Shown in pieces: positions 17,258 to 25,874 of a stretch of DNA of 64,000 nucleotides. A program made the position numbers and the translations under genes. Source of the DNA: Chitinophagaceae bacterium (GTDB lineage Bacteria; Bacteroidota; Bacteroidia; Chitinophagales; Chitinophagaceae); NCBI GenBank assembly GCA_025934485.1, contig JAICXX010000006.1, positions 1-64,000 on the forward strand, given 5' to 3'. The notes below the pieces were generated by a model. It worked only from the letters and a program-made list of their open reading frames with translations. It ran no database searches and was not told the DNA's origin. Positions within the stretch are counted from its first letter, which is position 1, and the number at the start of each line of letters is the position of its first letter.

Positions 17258-19618
17258 TCAGGCCTTGTGCAGCTTGCGGCGGCTGGAGGTCACCCGCCGT
17301 TGCTTGACGGAAAACTCGTTTCCGTAGCCAAGGTCCAATCCATATTTGCCGCCAAAGAAACCTCGTGATTTGATGCTGTTGAACACAATGACGATATTCT
17401 TTAGTGGCTTGATCTTATCGTTCTCATCTAACAATTGTACGAAGGCCTTGGGAGTGAAATCATGCCGGACGACATACAGCGAGAGATCGCAGTATTCCGT
17501 CAACACATAGGCATCGCTCACCAGGTGTACCGGCGGGGTGTCGACGACGATGAAATCGAAGACTCCGTCGAGGTAATCGAACAATTCGTTGAGCCGGCTA
17601 TTGAAGCTCAGATCCGTGAACGATCCGTTCTCGTCGCCGGCCGCGGTGACAAAAAGGTTTTTATAGGAAGTGCTTTTGATGATCTCATAGGGTTCAATAT
17701 CACCCTGCAGGAAATCGGCGAGACCGGGACCGGCAGCGGGTTCGAATTCGGCGCTGATCCGCGGGTTACGGAGATCGAAGTCGAGGAGGATGACCTTTTT
17801 GCCGGCGGAAGCCAGGCTGAGGGCCAGGTTGGCGCTGACAAAACTCTTTCCTTCACCGGAGATGCTGGAGGTGACGAGCAACTTCCTGTTCTTGTTATTC
17901 TTAGCATGCAATCCCAATGCCGTGCGCAACTGCCGGAATTGTTCCGTGAGCACCACAGGCCGGGGCTGATTCGCTACGAGGAGTGATCTCGACCGTCCGC
18001 CGGCGGCCAGCTCTGCGATGATGGGCACGGAGGTATAGGTCTCTATCTCCCGCCGGAATAGGATGCGGCTGTTCGTGAACTCGCGCAAATAGACGACGAT
18101 GCAGCCGAAGGCCAGCGCGATGGCCAGCGCGATGCCGAGGACGATGGTCTTTTTGGGTGAGATCGGGTCGAGGGAAGATTCGGCGCGGTCGATCGTCCGG
18201 CTGTCCGCGATCGTCGAAGCATAGGAAAGCGAGGCTTCCTCTCTTTTCTGCAGCAGGAAGGAATAGACGTTGCTCAGGATCGATTGCTGCCGGCTGCTTT
18301 CCAGCAGATTCCGTTCCTTTCCGGGAATGCCCTGCAGCCGCGTCGCATATTGCTGGTTCGTCTGCTGGAGGTTGGTGAGGCCCGCTTCCAGGCTCAGCTT
18401 CCGGATGCGGATGTTCTCGAGGATATTCGGTTTGATCTTTTGGATCTCGCCCGCCAGTGACTGCATCACGGGATTGTTCTCGCCCACGGTCCGGTGCAGC
18501 TTGTCGTAGTTGGCCCGGTCGTCATAGAGTTTCTGCAGGAGATTGGAGAGGCCTGCGTCGTCGATGCCGAGCGTAGAGGGCACGATGCCCGTGTTGCTTT
18601 CGGAGCGGACATATTTCTCCACTTCGTTAAGCACAGCCAGCTGCATATCGAGATCCGAGGCTTTCTGATCGTTGGCGCTCACGTTCTGCAAATAGGCCGA
18701 TCCCTGTTCGCTGAGATCGGCGCCGCCGTTCTGCGTTTTGGAATGTTGCAGCATATTCTCGGCGGAATCCAGTTCATGCCGGACATGCAGCAGCCGGTTC
18801 TCCACGAAGGCCAGGGTATTCATGGCGAGCTGGTTCTTGTCGTTGATCGACGCATGGTCATAGACGTCGATGAGTTCGTTGAGGATGTCTTCTCCCCGCC
18901 GCGGCACTTCATCGCTGAGGGTGAGCGTCACCACTGAAGAGAGCTTGTTGGTCGAGGCCACGTTGAGCCGGCCGATGAGGCTATTGGTCACCAGCTTGGG
19001 ATTGAGGACCATAAAGCTCAGGGGGCCGTTGGCGCCGTCGGAATACCGGGGATTGGGAAGGAACCGCAGCACCAGGGAGGTGCGGGGATAGCTGAACCAT
19101 TCCCCAACGGGGAAGCTACCCGCGGCCGTCTTGACGAGGGCGTGGGCGCTGTCATAAACGAAGGGGGTGGTGGGCAAAAATACCTTGTTATGATCTTTAT
19201 AAAGACTGTCGAAGCCCAGGGCTTCGACGATCACCGGAGAGGAGATATAGGCCGGGTAGGTCTTGAAACGGCCCTGCGATGTGACCGGAGCATAGAGATC
19301 GAGGTTCCGGACTACCTCGCGGACCAGCGTCTGGGATTGCAGCACTTCGATCTCGTCTTCCACGATCTTTTTGGTCGAAAAAACGTTTAGCGATTCCAGG
19401 ACTCTGCCGTCGCCGGAGCCTTTGTTCTCGTCTTTGATCAGCAGGTCCGCTTTGGCCTGGTAGATCGGGGGGGCCCATTTGATATAGAGAAATGCCGCGC
19501 CGGTGGCGATAGACAACAGCAAGGCAAACAGGGGCCAGTAAGGGACGAAGCGGTACCGGATAAAACTGATCAGGTTACTATCCTTCTGCTCACGGATCAT
19601 TTTGTTCGACTTAATCAT
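17258..19618 (-). CDS. Wzc-like EPS chain-length regulator with BY-kinase/ATPase domain
   Basis: A 786-residue inner-membrane protein that combines a polysaccharide co-polymerase part with a cytoplasmic ATPase. One membrane helix lies near residues 30-50 (PLFALLLSIATGAAFLYIKW), followed by the Wzz domain, a long coiled-coil periplasmic region, a second helix near residues 500-520, and a C-terminal domain with Walker A SSISGEGKS (Lys591), Walker A' ILLDFDLRNPR and Walker B FIVVDTPP. The C-terminal tail has only two tyrosines (KYGLDLGYG), far fewer than the tyrosine cluster of E. coli Wzc, so autophosphorylation control may be weak or different. It lies 6 bases after the Wza-like gene. Confidence 0.93.
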   Translation of the reverse strand: MIKSNKMIREQKDSNLISFIRYRFVPYWPLFALLLSIATGAAFLYIKWAPPIYQAKADLLIKDENKGSGDGRVLESLNVFSTKKIVEDEIEVLQSQTLVREVVRNLDLYAPVTSQGRFKTYPAYISSPVIVEALGFDSLYKDHNKVFLPTTPFVYDSAHALVKTAAGSFPVGEWFSYPRTSLVLRFLPNPRYSDGANGPLSFMVLNPKLVTNSLIGRLNVASTNKLSSVVTLTLSDEVPRRGEDILNELIDVYDHASINDKNQLAMNTLAFVENRLLHVRHELDSAENMLQHSKTQNGGADLSEQGSAYLQNVSANDQKASDLDMQLAVLNEVEKYVRSESNTGIVPSTLGIDDAGLSNLLQKLYDDRANYDKLHRTVGENNPVMQSLAGEIQKIKPNILENIRIRKLSLEAGLTNLQQTNQQYATRLQGIPGKERNLLESSRQQSILSNVYSFLLQKREEASLSYASTIADSRTIDRAESSLDPISPKKTIVLGIALAIALAFGCIVVYLREFTNSRILFRREIETYTSVPIIAELAAGGRSRSLLVANQPRPVVLTEQFRQLRTALGLHAKNNKNRKLLVTSSISGEGKSFVSANLALSLASAGKKVILLDFDLRNPRISAEFEPAAGPGLADFLQGDIEPYEIIKSTSYKNLFVTAAGDENGSFTDLSFNSRLNELFDYLDGVFDFIVVDTPPVHLVSDAYVLTEYCDLSLYVVRHDFTPKAFVQLLDENDKIKPLKNIVIVFNSIKSRGFFGGKYGLDLGYGNEFSVKQRRVTSSRRKLHKA

Positions 19619-19624
19619 ATCCCG

Positions 19625-20419
19625 TCATTTTATGTTTGTGACTGCGATAATACCGAAAGAGAGCGCGGCAAGCACTACGGTCACCCACATAGCGGCGTTG
19701 CTGCCACTGCGCACCTTCGCTTTGTTAGGCTCGACGTATACGACATCGTTGGACTGAAGATAATAATATGGCGAAGTGAATAGGTCCGATGAATTCAGGT
19801 CGAGCCGTTTGATGACTTTTCGCCCGGGTTCTTCCCGGATCACCAGGACATTATCCCGCCGGCCGTTGATCGTAATGTCGCCGGCCATACCCAAGGCTTC
19901 CAGGAGAGAGATCTTCTCACTGGGTACGGGAATGACCGATGGTTTTCCGACCTCGCCGAGCACGGTGACCTTGAAGTTTAGCATCCGGATGCTGACAATG
20001 GGATCGATCAGCAGTTTCCGGTCGTTCAACATATGGGTAAGCGAATCAGTGAGCTGATCTTTCGTCAGCCCGGATACATGGATATTGCCGAGAATAGGAA
20101 AGGCGATATCGCCGGTCTTCGCGACGAGATAACCGCCTGCCTCATTTCGGGTACCCGATAACGTTGTAGCGGCCATGTCCTCGCGGTTGGCGACATTGAA
20201 GGCGGAAGAGGCATCCTGGTTCAGACTGCTCACCTGGATGCCGAGGATATCGTTGGGTTCGATAATGGTTTGCGGGATAGAAGCAGAGGCTTTTATCGCC
20301 CCATCGGACTGGTCCTTAAAATAGATCGCTTTCTTGGTATTGATGCAAGAAGAAAGCCCTCCACCTAAAACGCTAACAAACAAAAACTTTCTTAGCCAAT
20401 TTTCCAGGCAATTAACCAT
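19625..20419 (-). CDS. Wza-like polysaccharide export lipoprotein
   Basis: A 264-residue outer-membrane export protein. The N-terminus has a hydrophobic stretch ending LSSC, a lipobox-like site placing Cys near residue 26. The polysaccharide-export domain (IIEPNDILGIQVSSLN, then GDIAFPILGNIHVSGLTKDQL) is followed by one SLBB domain (VTVLGEVGKPSVIPVPSEKI). The C-terminus has a hydrophobic helix (MWVTVVLAALSFGIIAV) as in Bacteroidota Wza homologs. It works with the Wzc-like protein encoded next to it to pass polymer through the envelope. It is the first EPS gene in transcription order after the 276-base gap. Confidence 0.92.
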   Translation of the reverse strand: MVNCLENWLRKFLFVSVLGGGLSSCINTKKAIYFKDQSDGAIKASASIPQTIIEPNDILGIQVSSLNQDASSAFNVANREDMAATTLSGTRNEAGGYLVAKTGDIAFPILGNIHVSGLTKDQLTDSLTHMLNDRKLLIDPIVSIRMLNFKVTVLGEVGKPSVIPVPSEKISLLEALGMAGDITINGRRDNVLVIREEPGRKVIKRLDLNSSDLFTSPYYYLQSNDVVYVEPNKAKVRSGSNAAMWVTVVLAALSFGIIAVTNIK

Positions 20420-20695
20420 ACAATACAGGATGAGTTAAAGGAATCTAATAGGGCAAGCAAGTGGTGGCTGCTTCAGTAGGATGGGAATTGGGCGCGGACA
20501 GGTTTATTGCTCACAATCCGAATAGCATGCCAAAACCTCAAATGGGGATATCTCATTATCTGTTTTGCGGTAACGGCAAGGCCGGCATTTTGTTTTGATT
20601 GGCTAAATGGCAATTATTTTCCCATTCCCTTAACATTTCCGGCCATTGGGGAATTTTTTGGACATTCCCCGCCTGATCACCGCGTTCTGCCGATA
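20420..20695. other. Intergenic region upstream of the EPS operon
   Basis: This 276-base stretch separates the beta-helix gene from the Wza-like gene and should hold the EPS operon promoter or leader on the minus strand. I could not find a convincing TTTG/TAnnTTTG pair. It contains a 7-bp hairpin GGGGAAT (20648-20654) with ATTCCCC (20664-20670) close to the end of the beta-helix gene, which may help end that transcript. An 87-codon plus-strand frame here looks spurious. Confidence 0.45.
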
Positions 20696-21961
20696 TTATT
20701 GAATGAGATGAACGGTGTTATTCGAGATGAGGCTTTTGAGCATCTGCTGGGTCTGTTCGATCCGGATTGATCGTGACGAATGGGGCAGATCAGGCAGATT
20801 CGTATAGATATCGTTATTCATAATGCGGACATTGGACACGGGGTTGGCGTTATCCATGATCAATATGCCGGCGGAGACATTGTATGCCACCGTATCGGTT
20901 GCGGCGTGTAGCTGATTTCCGGTAATGATATAGGAATGCAATTGCGTCGTGGGGTTTTCGATGCCGCGGACGAGGATACCATACGTATAGTTGACCATCG
21001 TATTGTTCGTGATCGTCGCGTTGCTGATATCGCAGCGGATGCCATAATTCGATCGATGGGGCGAGCCATCGCTGTTCGTCATGCCGGGCACCAGGCTGCA
21101 GTCGAGATAATTGTTGGAGATCAGGGCTATGCTGCTGTCACCCGGATTGGAAGCCTTTGGCTGCAGCAGAAATTCTTCTTCCGAAAAATGGCGGGTTGTA
21201 TTGCCGGTGATCGTAAAGCCATAGCCGGTACCATAAACAAACCCGTCCATGGGGCGGTGGGTCACCAGGGAGCTCATAGGGACGGTGCCCGTGTAGCCGT
21301 CCGCGGTATTGTTGATGATCGACACATTCGTGCATTTCCCGTTGGCATTATCGAAACACCAGAGAAAAACGGCCGGGTTGCTGTTGTCTCCGGCGTTGTC
21401 GTGTCCCAGGGGGGCGCCGAAAAAATTCCCGTTGACGGACCAGCCGTTGATGCCCATGCCGCATAGGGCCAGGCTAAATCCCTGGAAATAGCAATTGTCG
21501 ACCTGCAGATTCGAAAAATTTTGCGCTGCGCTGCCGGTGATGAACAGCCCATTGCTTGGCGCGCCTATCGCGTTACGCCCATTCTGCAAATTAAGATTGC
21601 GGATGACCAGGCCGCTGCATGGCGCGCTGGCCGCCGCGAGATAAAAAAGGACCACTTGCTGGGGGGACGTGGTTTTGATAATGGTCGTGCTATCCTGGCC
21701 ATAGATCGTTAGCGATTGGGTACCCCCGGCATCGAGGGTGAGAATGTTATTGTATGGGTCAACCGTATTACAGAGATAGGTGCCGCTGGGGAAATATAAG
21801 CTGGCCTGCTCGTCGTGAGCGGCCTTCAAGGCCTTATTGATGGCCTGGGTATCGTCGGTAACGCCGTCACCCGTGGCCCCGAAGTCGTGGACGTTCAGTG
21901 TTCCCTGGGTCGGATGCCACCAGAGGGTCGCGAGCTGGATCAATAATAAAAGAAGTCTCAT
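20696..21961 (-). CDS. Secreted right-handed parallel beta-helix protein (pectate-lyase-3 superfamily)
   Basis: A 421-residue protein with an N-terminal signal peptide (MRLLLLLIQLATLWWHPTQG). The family signature is at residues 24-62: VHDFGATGDGVTDDTQAINKAL and LYFPSGTYLC, the start of the pectate-lyase-3/glycosyl hydrolase 28-like beta helix. The rest is made of turns with repeated N-N-x motifs (for example ITNNTMVNYTYGILVRG) typical of such helices. It may cleave, epimerise or bind the polysaccharide made by the downstream EPS genes, which lie on the same strand after 276 bases. Catalytic residues cannot be assigned, and a substrate from outside is equally possible. Confidence 0.85.
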   Translation of the reverse strand: MRLLLLLIQLATLWWHPTQGTLNVHDFGATGDGVTDDTQAINKALKAAHDEQASLYFPSGTYLCNTVDPYNNILTLDAGGTQSLTIYGQDSTTIIKTTSPQQVVLFYLAAASAPCSGLVIRNLNLQNGRNAIGAPSNGLFITGSAAQNFSNLQVDNCYFQGFSLALCGMGINGWSVNGNFFGAPLGHDNAGDNSNPAVFLWCFDNANGKCTNVSIINNTADGYTGTVPMSSLVTHRPMDGFVYGTGYGFTITGNTTRHFSEEEFLLQPKASNPGDSSIALISNNYLDCSLVPGMTNSDGSPHRSNYGIRCDISNATITNNTMVNYTYGILVRGIENPTTQLHSYIITGNQLHAATDTVAYNVSAGILIMDNANPVSNVRIMNNDIYTNLPDLPHSSRSIRIEQTQQMLKSLISNNTVHLIQ

Positions 21962-21985
21962 GGGCGAATCGAATTTCTTGCGGGG

Positions 21986-22028
21986 CGGGACGGCAAAGCC
22001 GCTCCCGGTAACAACATTTCGCCGGGAG
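21986..22028 (-). promoter_or_regulatory. Two mutually exclusive hairpins in the leader of the beta-helix gene
   Basis: Hairpin 1 pairs CGGGACGGC (21986-21994) with GCCGCTCCCG (21998-22007) around an AAA loop, with a single bulged base. Hairpin 2 pairs CTCCCGG (22002-22008) with CCGGGAG (22022-22028). They share bases 22002-22007, so only one can form at a time. They sit 25-67 bases upstream of the start codon at 21961. This resembles an attenuator or RNA switch, but no ligand class is recognised. Confidence 0.35.
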
Positions 22029-22045
22029 AGGGTGCTATGCCCGCA

Positions 22046-22076
22046 CCATTATACAAAATATAGTGCCAAAAACAAA
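22046..22076 (-). promoter_or_regulatory. Possible promoter of the beta-helix gene
   Basis: Read on the minus strand, TTTG (22076-22073) is followed after 19 bases by TATAATGG (22053-22046). The spacing fits Bacteroidota -33/-7 elements, while the second box resembles TATAAT more than TAnnTTTG. A start near 22039 would give a leader of about 78 bases containing the paired hairpins. Confidence 0.35.
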
Positions 22077-22097
22077 TGAGCTTCATGGGGTTTACGT

Positions 22098-22105
22098 TAA
22101 ATTTG
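22098..22105 (+). promoter_or_regulatory. -7 box TAAATTTG before the GH92 gene
   Basis: An exact TAnnTTTG match ends 5 bases before the chosen ATG at 22111. No TTTG is found 19-21 bases upstream, so the match is only half of the promoter consensus. If used, the transcript would have almost no leader. Confidence 0.35.
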
Positions 22106-22110
22106 CCAGC

Positions 22111-24402
22111 ATGAAAAATTGTCACGTTACCCTTCTTTTTATTCCGGTCCTCTTTCTCGCCCTAACGGCCGAGTGCCAATCTGACGACCCGCTTCAATAC
22201 GTAAAGCCCATTATCGGGACCCAGCGGATGGGGCATACTTATCCGGGTGCGACTTCCCCATTTGGGGCGGTACAGCTCAGTCCGGACACGGATACGATCC
22301 CATATGAAAAAAATGGGAAATACAATCCCGATGTCTATAAGTATTGCGCAGGCTATCAATATGACGATAAGACCATCGTGGGTTTCAGTCATACCCATTT
22401 CAGCGGCACGGGGCATGCCGATCTCGGCGATTTCCTGGTCATGCCCACCGTGGGCGAGCTTAGGCTGAATCCCGGCGTTGCCAGCCAGCCCCGGAGTGGA
22501 TACCGCAGTGCTTTCAGCCATTCCACGGAAACGGCCGAAGCCGATTACTATAAGGTCAGGCTGGAAGACTATAATATCTGGGCCGAGCTCACGACGACCA
22601 CGCGGGTAGGCTTTCACCAATATACTTTCCCTGCGAGCGATCAGGCGCATATCATCCTCGACCTGATGGCGGGCATCTACAACTACGACGACAAGAATGT
22701 CTGGACCTATGTCCGGGTGGTCAATGACACGCTTGTAACCGGCTATCGCATAACGAGCGGCTGGGCCCGGACACGGACGGTCTATTTTGCGATGACCTTT
22801 TCGAAACCCTTTGTCGGCTACGGTAGCCGGAAATATGACCGTAAACAGGCTTACCATGGCTTCTGGGGGCACTTCGATCAGAATCATAATTTCCCGGATC
22901 TCGCCGGCCGCCAGCTACGGATGTACTTTGACTTCAAGACTATGGAAGGGGAGAAGATCAAAGTGAAATTCGCCCTCTCGCCGGTGAGCATGGAAGGTGC
23001 GTTGCTGAATCTGCGTACCGAGACGCCGGGCTGGGATTTCGATGCCGTTCGTCGGCAGGGGCAGGACGCCTGGCGTAAAGAGCTGAGCAAGGTGCGGATC
23101 GAGGCGAGTCCCGCCGAAAAGACCAACATTTATACCTCGCTATACCATGCTTTTATCAACCCAACGGTCTACATGGATGTCGATGGATCCTACCGGGGAC
23201 TGGATCAGCTGAACCACAAGGCGGACGGGTTCGTGAATTATACCACCTTCTCGCTTTGGGACACGCATCGGGCCCTGCATCCGCTGTTCAATATTTTGCA
23301 GCCCACGCGGAATGCCGATATGATCCGGAGCATGCTGGCGGATTACGAGCAAAGTGCCGAACATATGCTGCCCATCTGGTTACATTATGCCAATGAGAAC
23401 TGGTGTATGTCCGGCTATCATGCCGTATCCGTCATCGCCGATGCTATCGTCAAGGGCAATACGCCGTTCGATCCGAATAAGGCGCTCGACGCCTGTATCG
23501 TTACGTCGACCCGGCGCGGCTTCGAAGGGCTGGGTTCCTATATGGACAGGGGGTATATCCCGTCCGAAGAGAGCGGCAATTCGGTATCGACGACGCTGGA
23601 ATACGCCTATGACGACTGGTGTATCGCCCAAGCGGCCAAAAAACTAGGGCGCATGGATGTCTATGCCACGTACAGCAAACGCGCGGAGAACTATAAGAAT
23701 GTCTGGGACCCTTCCGTGCTGTACATGCGGCCACGTCTGGCGGATGGCAGCTTTCGCAAGGACTTCGACGTGCTGAGCACGGACGGGCAGGGTTTCATCG
23801 AGGGGAATGCCTGGAACTACAGTCTCTATGTCCCGCATGACCCGGCGACACTGATAAAGCTATGCGGCGGTAACAAATCCTTTGTCCGGCATCTGGATTC
23901 GCTTTTCACCATGTACCTGCCGGATAAATACTTCGCCGAAACCGAAGACATCACCCGGGACGGCATCATCGGCAATTATGTCCATGGCAACGAGCCATCG
24001 CATCATGTGGCGTATCTGTACGATTGGACGGACCAGCCCTGGAAAACGCAGGAGCGGGTGCGGATGATCCTCAAAAAGGAATATGCGCCCACGCCGGACG
24101 GGCTGGGTGGCAATGACGACTGCGGGCAGATGAGTGCCTGGTATATCTTCACCGCCCTGGGTTTCTATCCGGTGGCGCCGGGGTCGGACCGGTACTATTT
24201 CGGCAGTCCCAGCGTGAATTCGGCGGTGATGACGCTGGAGAATGGCCGGACCTTTACCATCGAGGCCCGCGATCAAAGTGATAAAAACGTATATGTCAAG
24301 CGGATAACGCTAAATGGTCAACCCCTCAACCGGCTTTATATTACACATCAGGAGATTATGGATGGAGGAAAACTGGTATACTTTATGAGTGGAAAGCATT
24401 AG
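22111..24402 (+). CDS. GH92 alpha-mannosidase
   Basis: A 763-residue exported glycoside hydrolase. The start at 22111 gives a clean signal peptide (MKNCHVTLLFIPVLFLALTAEC). GH92 hallmarks are YVKPIIGTQRMGHTYPGA near the N-terminus, YKYCAGYQYDDKTIVGFSHTHFSGTG, EESGNSVSTTLEYAYDDW and, near the C-terminus, GGNDDCGQMSAWYIF, which carries the calcium and catalytic residues of the family. GH92 enzymes are calcium-dependent inverting exo-alpha-mannosidases acting on N-glycan or fungal mannan linkages (alpha-1,2, -1,3, -1,4 or -1,6). The linkage is not readable here. It stands alone on the plus strand, back to back with the beta-helix gene. Confidence 0.94.
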   Translation: MKNCHVTLLFIPVLFLALTAECQSDDPLQYVKPIIGTQRMGHTYPGATSPFGAVQLSPDTDTIPYEKNGKYNPDVYKYCAGYQYDDKTIVGFSHTHFSGTGHADLGDFLVMPTVGELRLNPGVASQPRSGYRSAFSHSTETAEADYYKVRLEDYNIWAELTTTTRVGFHQYTFPASDQAHIILDLMAGIYNYDDKNVWTYVRVVNDTLVTGYRITSGWARTRTVYFAMTFSKPFVGYGSRKYDRKQAYHGFWGHFDQNHNFPDLAGRQLRMYFDFKTMEGEKIKVKFALSPVSMEGALLNLRTETPGWDFDAVRRQGQDAWRKELSKVRIEASPAEKTNIYTSLYHAFINPTVYMDVDGSYRGLDQLNHKADGFVNYTTFSLWDTHRALHPLFNILQPTRNADMIRSMLADYEQSAEHMLPIWLHYANENWCMSGYHAVSVIADAIVKGNTPFDPNKALDACIVTSTRRGFEGLGSYMDRGYIPSEESGNSVSTTLEYAYDDWCIAQAAKKLGRMDVYATYSKRAENYKNVWDPSVLYMRPRLADGSFRKDFDVLSTDGQGFIEGNAWNYSLYVPHDPATLIKLCGGNKSFVRHLDSLFTMYLPDKYFAETEDITRDGIIGNYVHGNEPSHHVAYLYDWTDQPWKTQERVRMILKKEYAPTPDGLGGNDDCGQMSAWYIFTALGFYPVAPGSDRYYFGSPSVNSAVMTLENGRTFTIEARDQSDKNVYVKRITLNGQPLNRLYITHQEIMDGGKLVYFMSGKH

Positions 24403-24443
24403 GATTTCTCTCCTACCAATCCGCCGTCCGATAGGGCTTGCAG

Positions 24444-24485
24444 ATATCGAAAATTTTATATATATTGTATAAGACGATTCGATAT
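24444..24485. repeat. Inverted repeat upstream of the small membrane protein gene
   Basis: ATATCGAA (24444-24451) and TTCGATAT (24478-24485) form an exact 8-bp inverted repeat around a very AT-rich core (TTTTATATATATTGTATAAG). The core may contain the promoter of the 39-residue gene at 24509: a TTG at 24438 is 20 bases before TATATTG. It could be an operator. Confidence 0.3.
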
Positions 24486-24508
24486 TTTCTCATTAAAATG
24501 TCCGTCAT

Positions 24509-24628
24509 ATGAAAAAGAGTATCCACCACATGCATGCCGGAGAAGCCGCAACCTCGATCCTTTTGGCGATTGGTTTTCTCGGGTTGGTTATGTTCTTATC
24601 GTATTTGTTTATTTCCGGTAATAGCTAA
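24509..24628 (+). CDS. Small single-helix membrane protein, 39 residues
   Basis: A short frame starting MKKSIHHMHAGEAATS followed by one strongly hydrophobic helix (ILLAIGFLGLVMFLSYLFI) and a SGNS tail. The charged His-rich N-terminus would face the cytoplasm. It has its own AT-rich upstream region with an inverted repeat, and two hairpins including a strong terminator follow it, which supports a real transcript rather than chance. I do not recognise the family. It could be a small subunit or regulator of a membrane complex, but there is no neighbour that tells which. Confidence 0.5.
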   Translation: MKKSIHHMHAGEAATSILLAIGFLGLVMFLSYLFISGNS

Positions 24629-24634
24629 GGGCAC

Positions 24635-24655
24635 CCGCGAAGCGTTGCTTCGCGG
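24635..24655 (+). terminator. Perfect 9-bp hairpin after the small membrane protein gene
   Basis: CCGCGAAGC, loop GTT, GCTTCGCGG: a perfect stem 7 bases after the stop codon at 24628, without its own T-run. It lies just before the stronger terminator at 24660 and may act with it or be a repeat-type hairpin. Confidence 0.4.
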
Positions 24656-24659
24656 ACAC

Positions 24660-24692
24660 AAAAAAGCCACCTGCGAAACAGGCGGCTTTTTT
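24660..24692. terminator. Bidirectional Rho-independent terminator
   Basis: AAAAAAGCCACCTG (24660-24673), loop CGAAA, then CAGGCGGCTTTTTT (24679-24692): a 14-bp stem with one mismatch, flanked by A-run and T-run so that it works in both directions. It separates the plus-strand small membrane protein gene from the minus-strand lipoprotein gene ending at 24704. Confidence 0.85.
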
Positions 24693-24703
24693 ATTTAAAG
24701 ACG

Positions 24704-25222
24704 TTATGGAACCTGGTAGCTGCTGTTAAAAGCCCCGTTCGTAATCACGACGCTATCGCTGCTGGTTGCATAGAGGACACCGGTAAAGGTGCCGGCGATA
24801 TGATGGCTAACGGTATCGAGGCTGCTCAGGTTAATGTCGCCATGGGAGTCGTATGTGCCGGCATAGGCGAGGTAGGTCACACCGCGGCTGTAATAGCTGA
24901 TACCCACGGCGCCGGTATATGCCGAGCTATCTACAGAAGTAGCTTGGTTTACCGGAAAATTACTCGGAACAGCTACCTGGACCCTTGTCGTATCGCTGTT
25001 CGTTATACTGTCGCCCTCGACAATGATCTGAGGGGTAAGCGTTGTTACAAGCGCTGCAATCACATAGGACTTGGCGGAATAGGCCGATCCATTGACCGTA
25101 GCGGTCAGGGTCCCATCGGTCTGATAGCTGCTGCTGTTGTTCTTGCTACAGCTTTCGAGTCCCAAAAGGGAAAGCAGGCTAAGAGCCATCACCGCCGCCA
25201 GAGAAAGACGTTTGCCGTTCAT
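24704..25222 (-). CDS. Lipoprotein, third of three tandem paralogs (DUF6252-like)
   Basis: A 172-residue exported lipoprotein: signal MNGKRLSLAAVMALSLLSLLGLESC with the lipidated Cys at about residue 25, then a Ser/Asn linker. The mature part is a small beta-rich domain ending IAGTFTGVLYATSSDSVVITNGAFNSSY. That closing motif is shared with the two neighbouring lipoproteins and resembles the Bacteroidota DUF6252 type (GxF.G....DSV.ITNG.F). Function unknown; location on the cell surface or periplasmic face of the outer membrane is likely. It is the last of the three in transcription order, 99 bases after the second. Confidence 0.8.
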   Translation of the reverse strand: MNGKRLSLAAVMALSLLSLLGLESCSKNNSSSYQTDGTLTATVNGSAYSAKSYVIAALVTTLTPQIIVEGDSITNSDTTRVQVAVPSNFPVNQATSVDSSAYTGAVGISYYSRGVTYLAYAGTYDSHGDINLSSLDTVSHHIAGTFTGVLYATSSDSVVITNGAFNSSYQVP

Positions 25223-25321
25223 GGAGAAAAGAATTTTCGGCGAATTTATGCCTTGTACCCCAGATTGGCCGCGCTTTTCCCGGCGGATCGGTGAAATGAG
25301 CTGTTTTAGCGGTTGAACGGC

Positions 25322-25843
25322 TTAGGGTTCATCCGTATAGCTGGTGTTGAAGTTCCCATTGGTCACAACGATGCTGTCGTTGGCATTGGCATAAAGAGTG
25401 CCGGAAAAAGTGCCGGCGATCTTGTGGGCCGTGGTGTCCAGCGAGGTCACGGTGAAGGTGGCAAAACCGTTGCCGTTGCTGGCGTCATAATCTTTGCCGG
25501 AGAAGCCGTTTACAAAATAATCGACGTATGCCGATGTCGTGTCTGTAGTAAAGGATTTGCCCACAACGAATTGAGGATTCTGATTCGGGAAGAACTGAAA
25601 AATGCCGACTTCGAGGATCGAGGTATCGTTCGATTTGATCGAATAGCCGCCAACATACCATTCGTTGGCGCTTTCAAAGTAGCCTGCCTGGACAACAGCA
25701 GGATTGAAGGCCGTGCCGGCAACCGTTGCGCTGATGCCGCCGCTGGAAGGATTGCTGCTGCTCTTTTTGCAGCTGCTGGCGGTGAGGAGGGCGAAGATGG
25801 ATGCAGAGGCGACGAGGAAAAGACCGATGCGCGTTTTTTTCAT
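25322..25843 (-). CDS. Lipoprotein, second of three tandem paralogs (DUF6252-like)
   Basis: A 173-residue lipoprotein with signal MKKTRIGLFLVASASIFALLTASSC, Cys at about residue 25, and a Lys/Ser/Asn linker. The mature domain starts GGISATVAGTAFNPAVVQAGYF and ends IAGTFSGTLYANANDSIVVTNGNFNTSY, close to both neighbours in the closing motif but divergent in the middle. No enzyme motif is seen. It is 31 bases downstream of the first paralog, so the two probably share a transcript. Function unknown. Confidence 0.8.
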   Translation of the reverse strand: MKKTRIGLFLVASASIFALLTASSCKKSSSNPSSGGISATVAGTAFNPAVVQAGYFESANEWYVGGYSIKSNDTSILEVGIFQFFPNQNPQFVVGKSFTTDTTSAYVDYFVNGFSGKDYDASNGNGFATFTVTSLDTTAHKIAGTFSGTLYANANDSIVVTNGNFNTSYTDEP

Positions 25844-25874
25844 TGTTAGGTTTTTGATGAAAGGATTGGATGTG

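Noticed and set aside
20507..20770. Plus-strand 87-codon frame in the gap before the EPS operon
   Set aside because: It has no clear promoter or domain and runs into the 3' end of the beta-helix gene. The hydrophobic N-terminus is weak evidence by itself.
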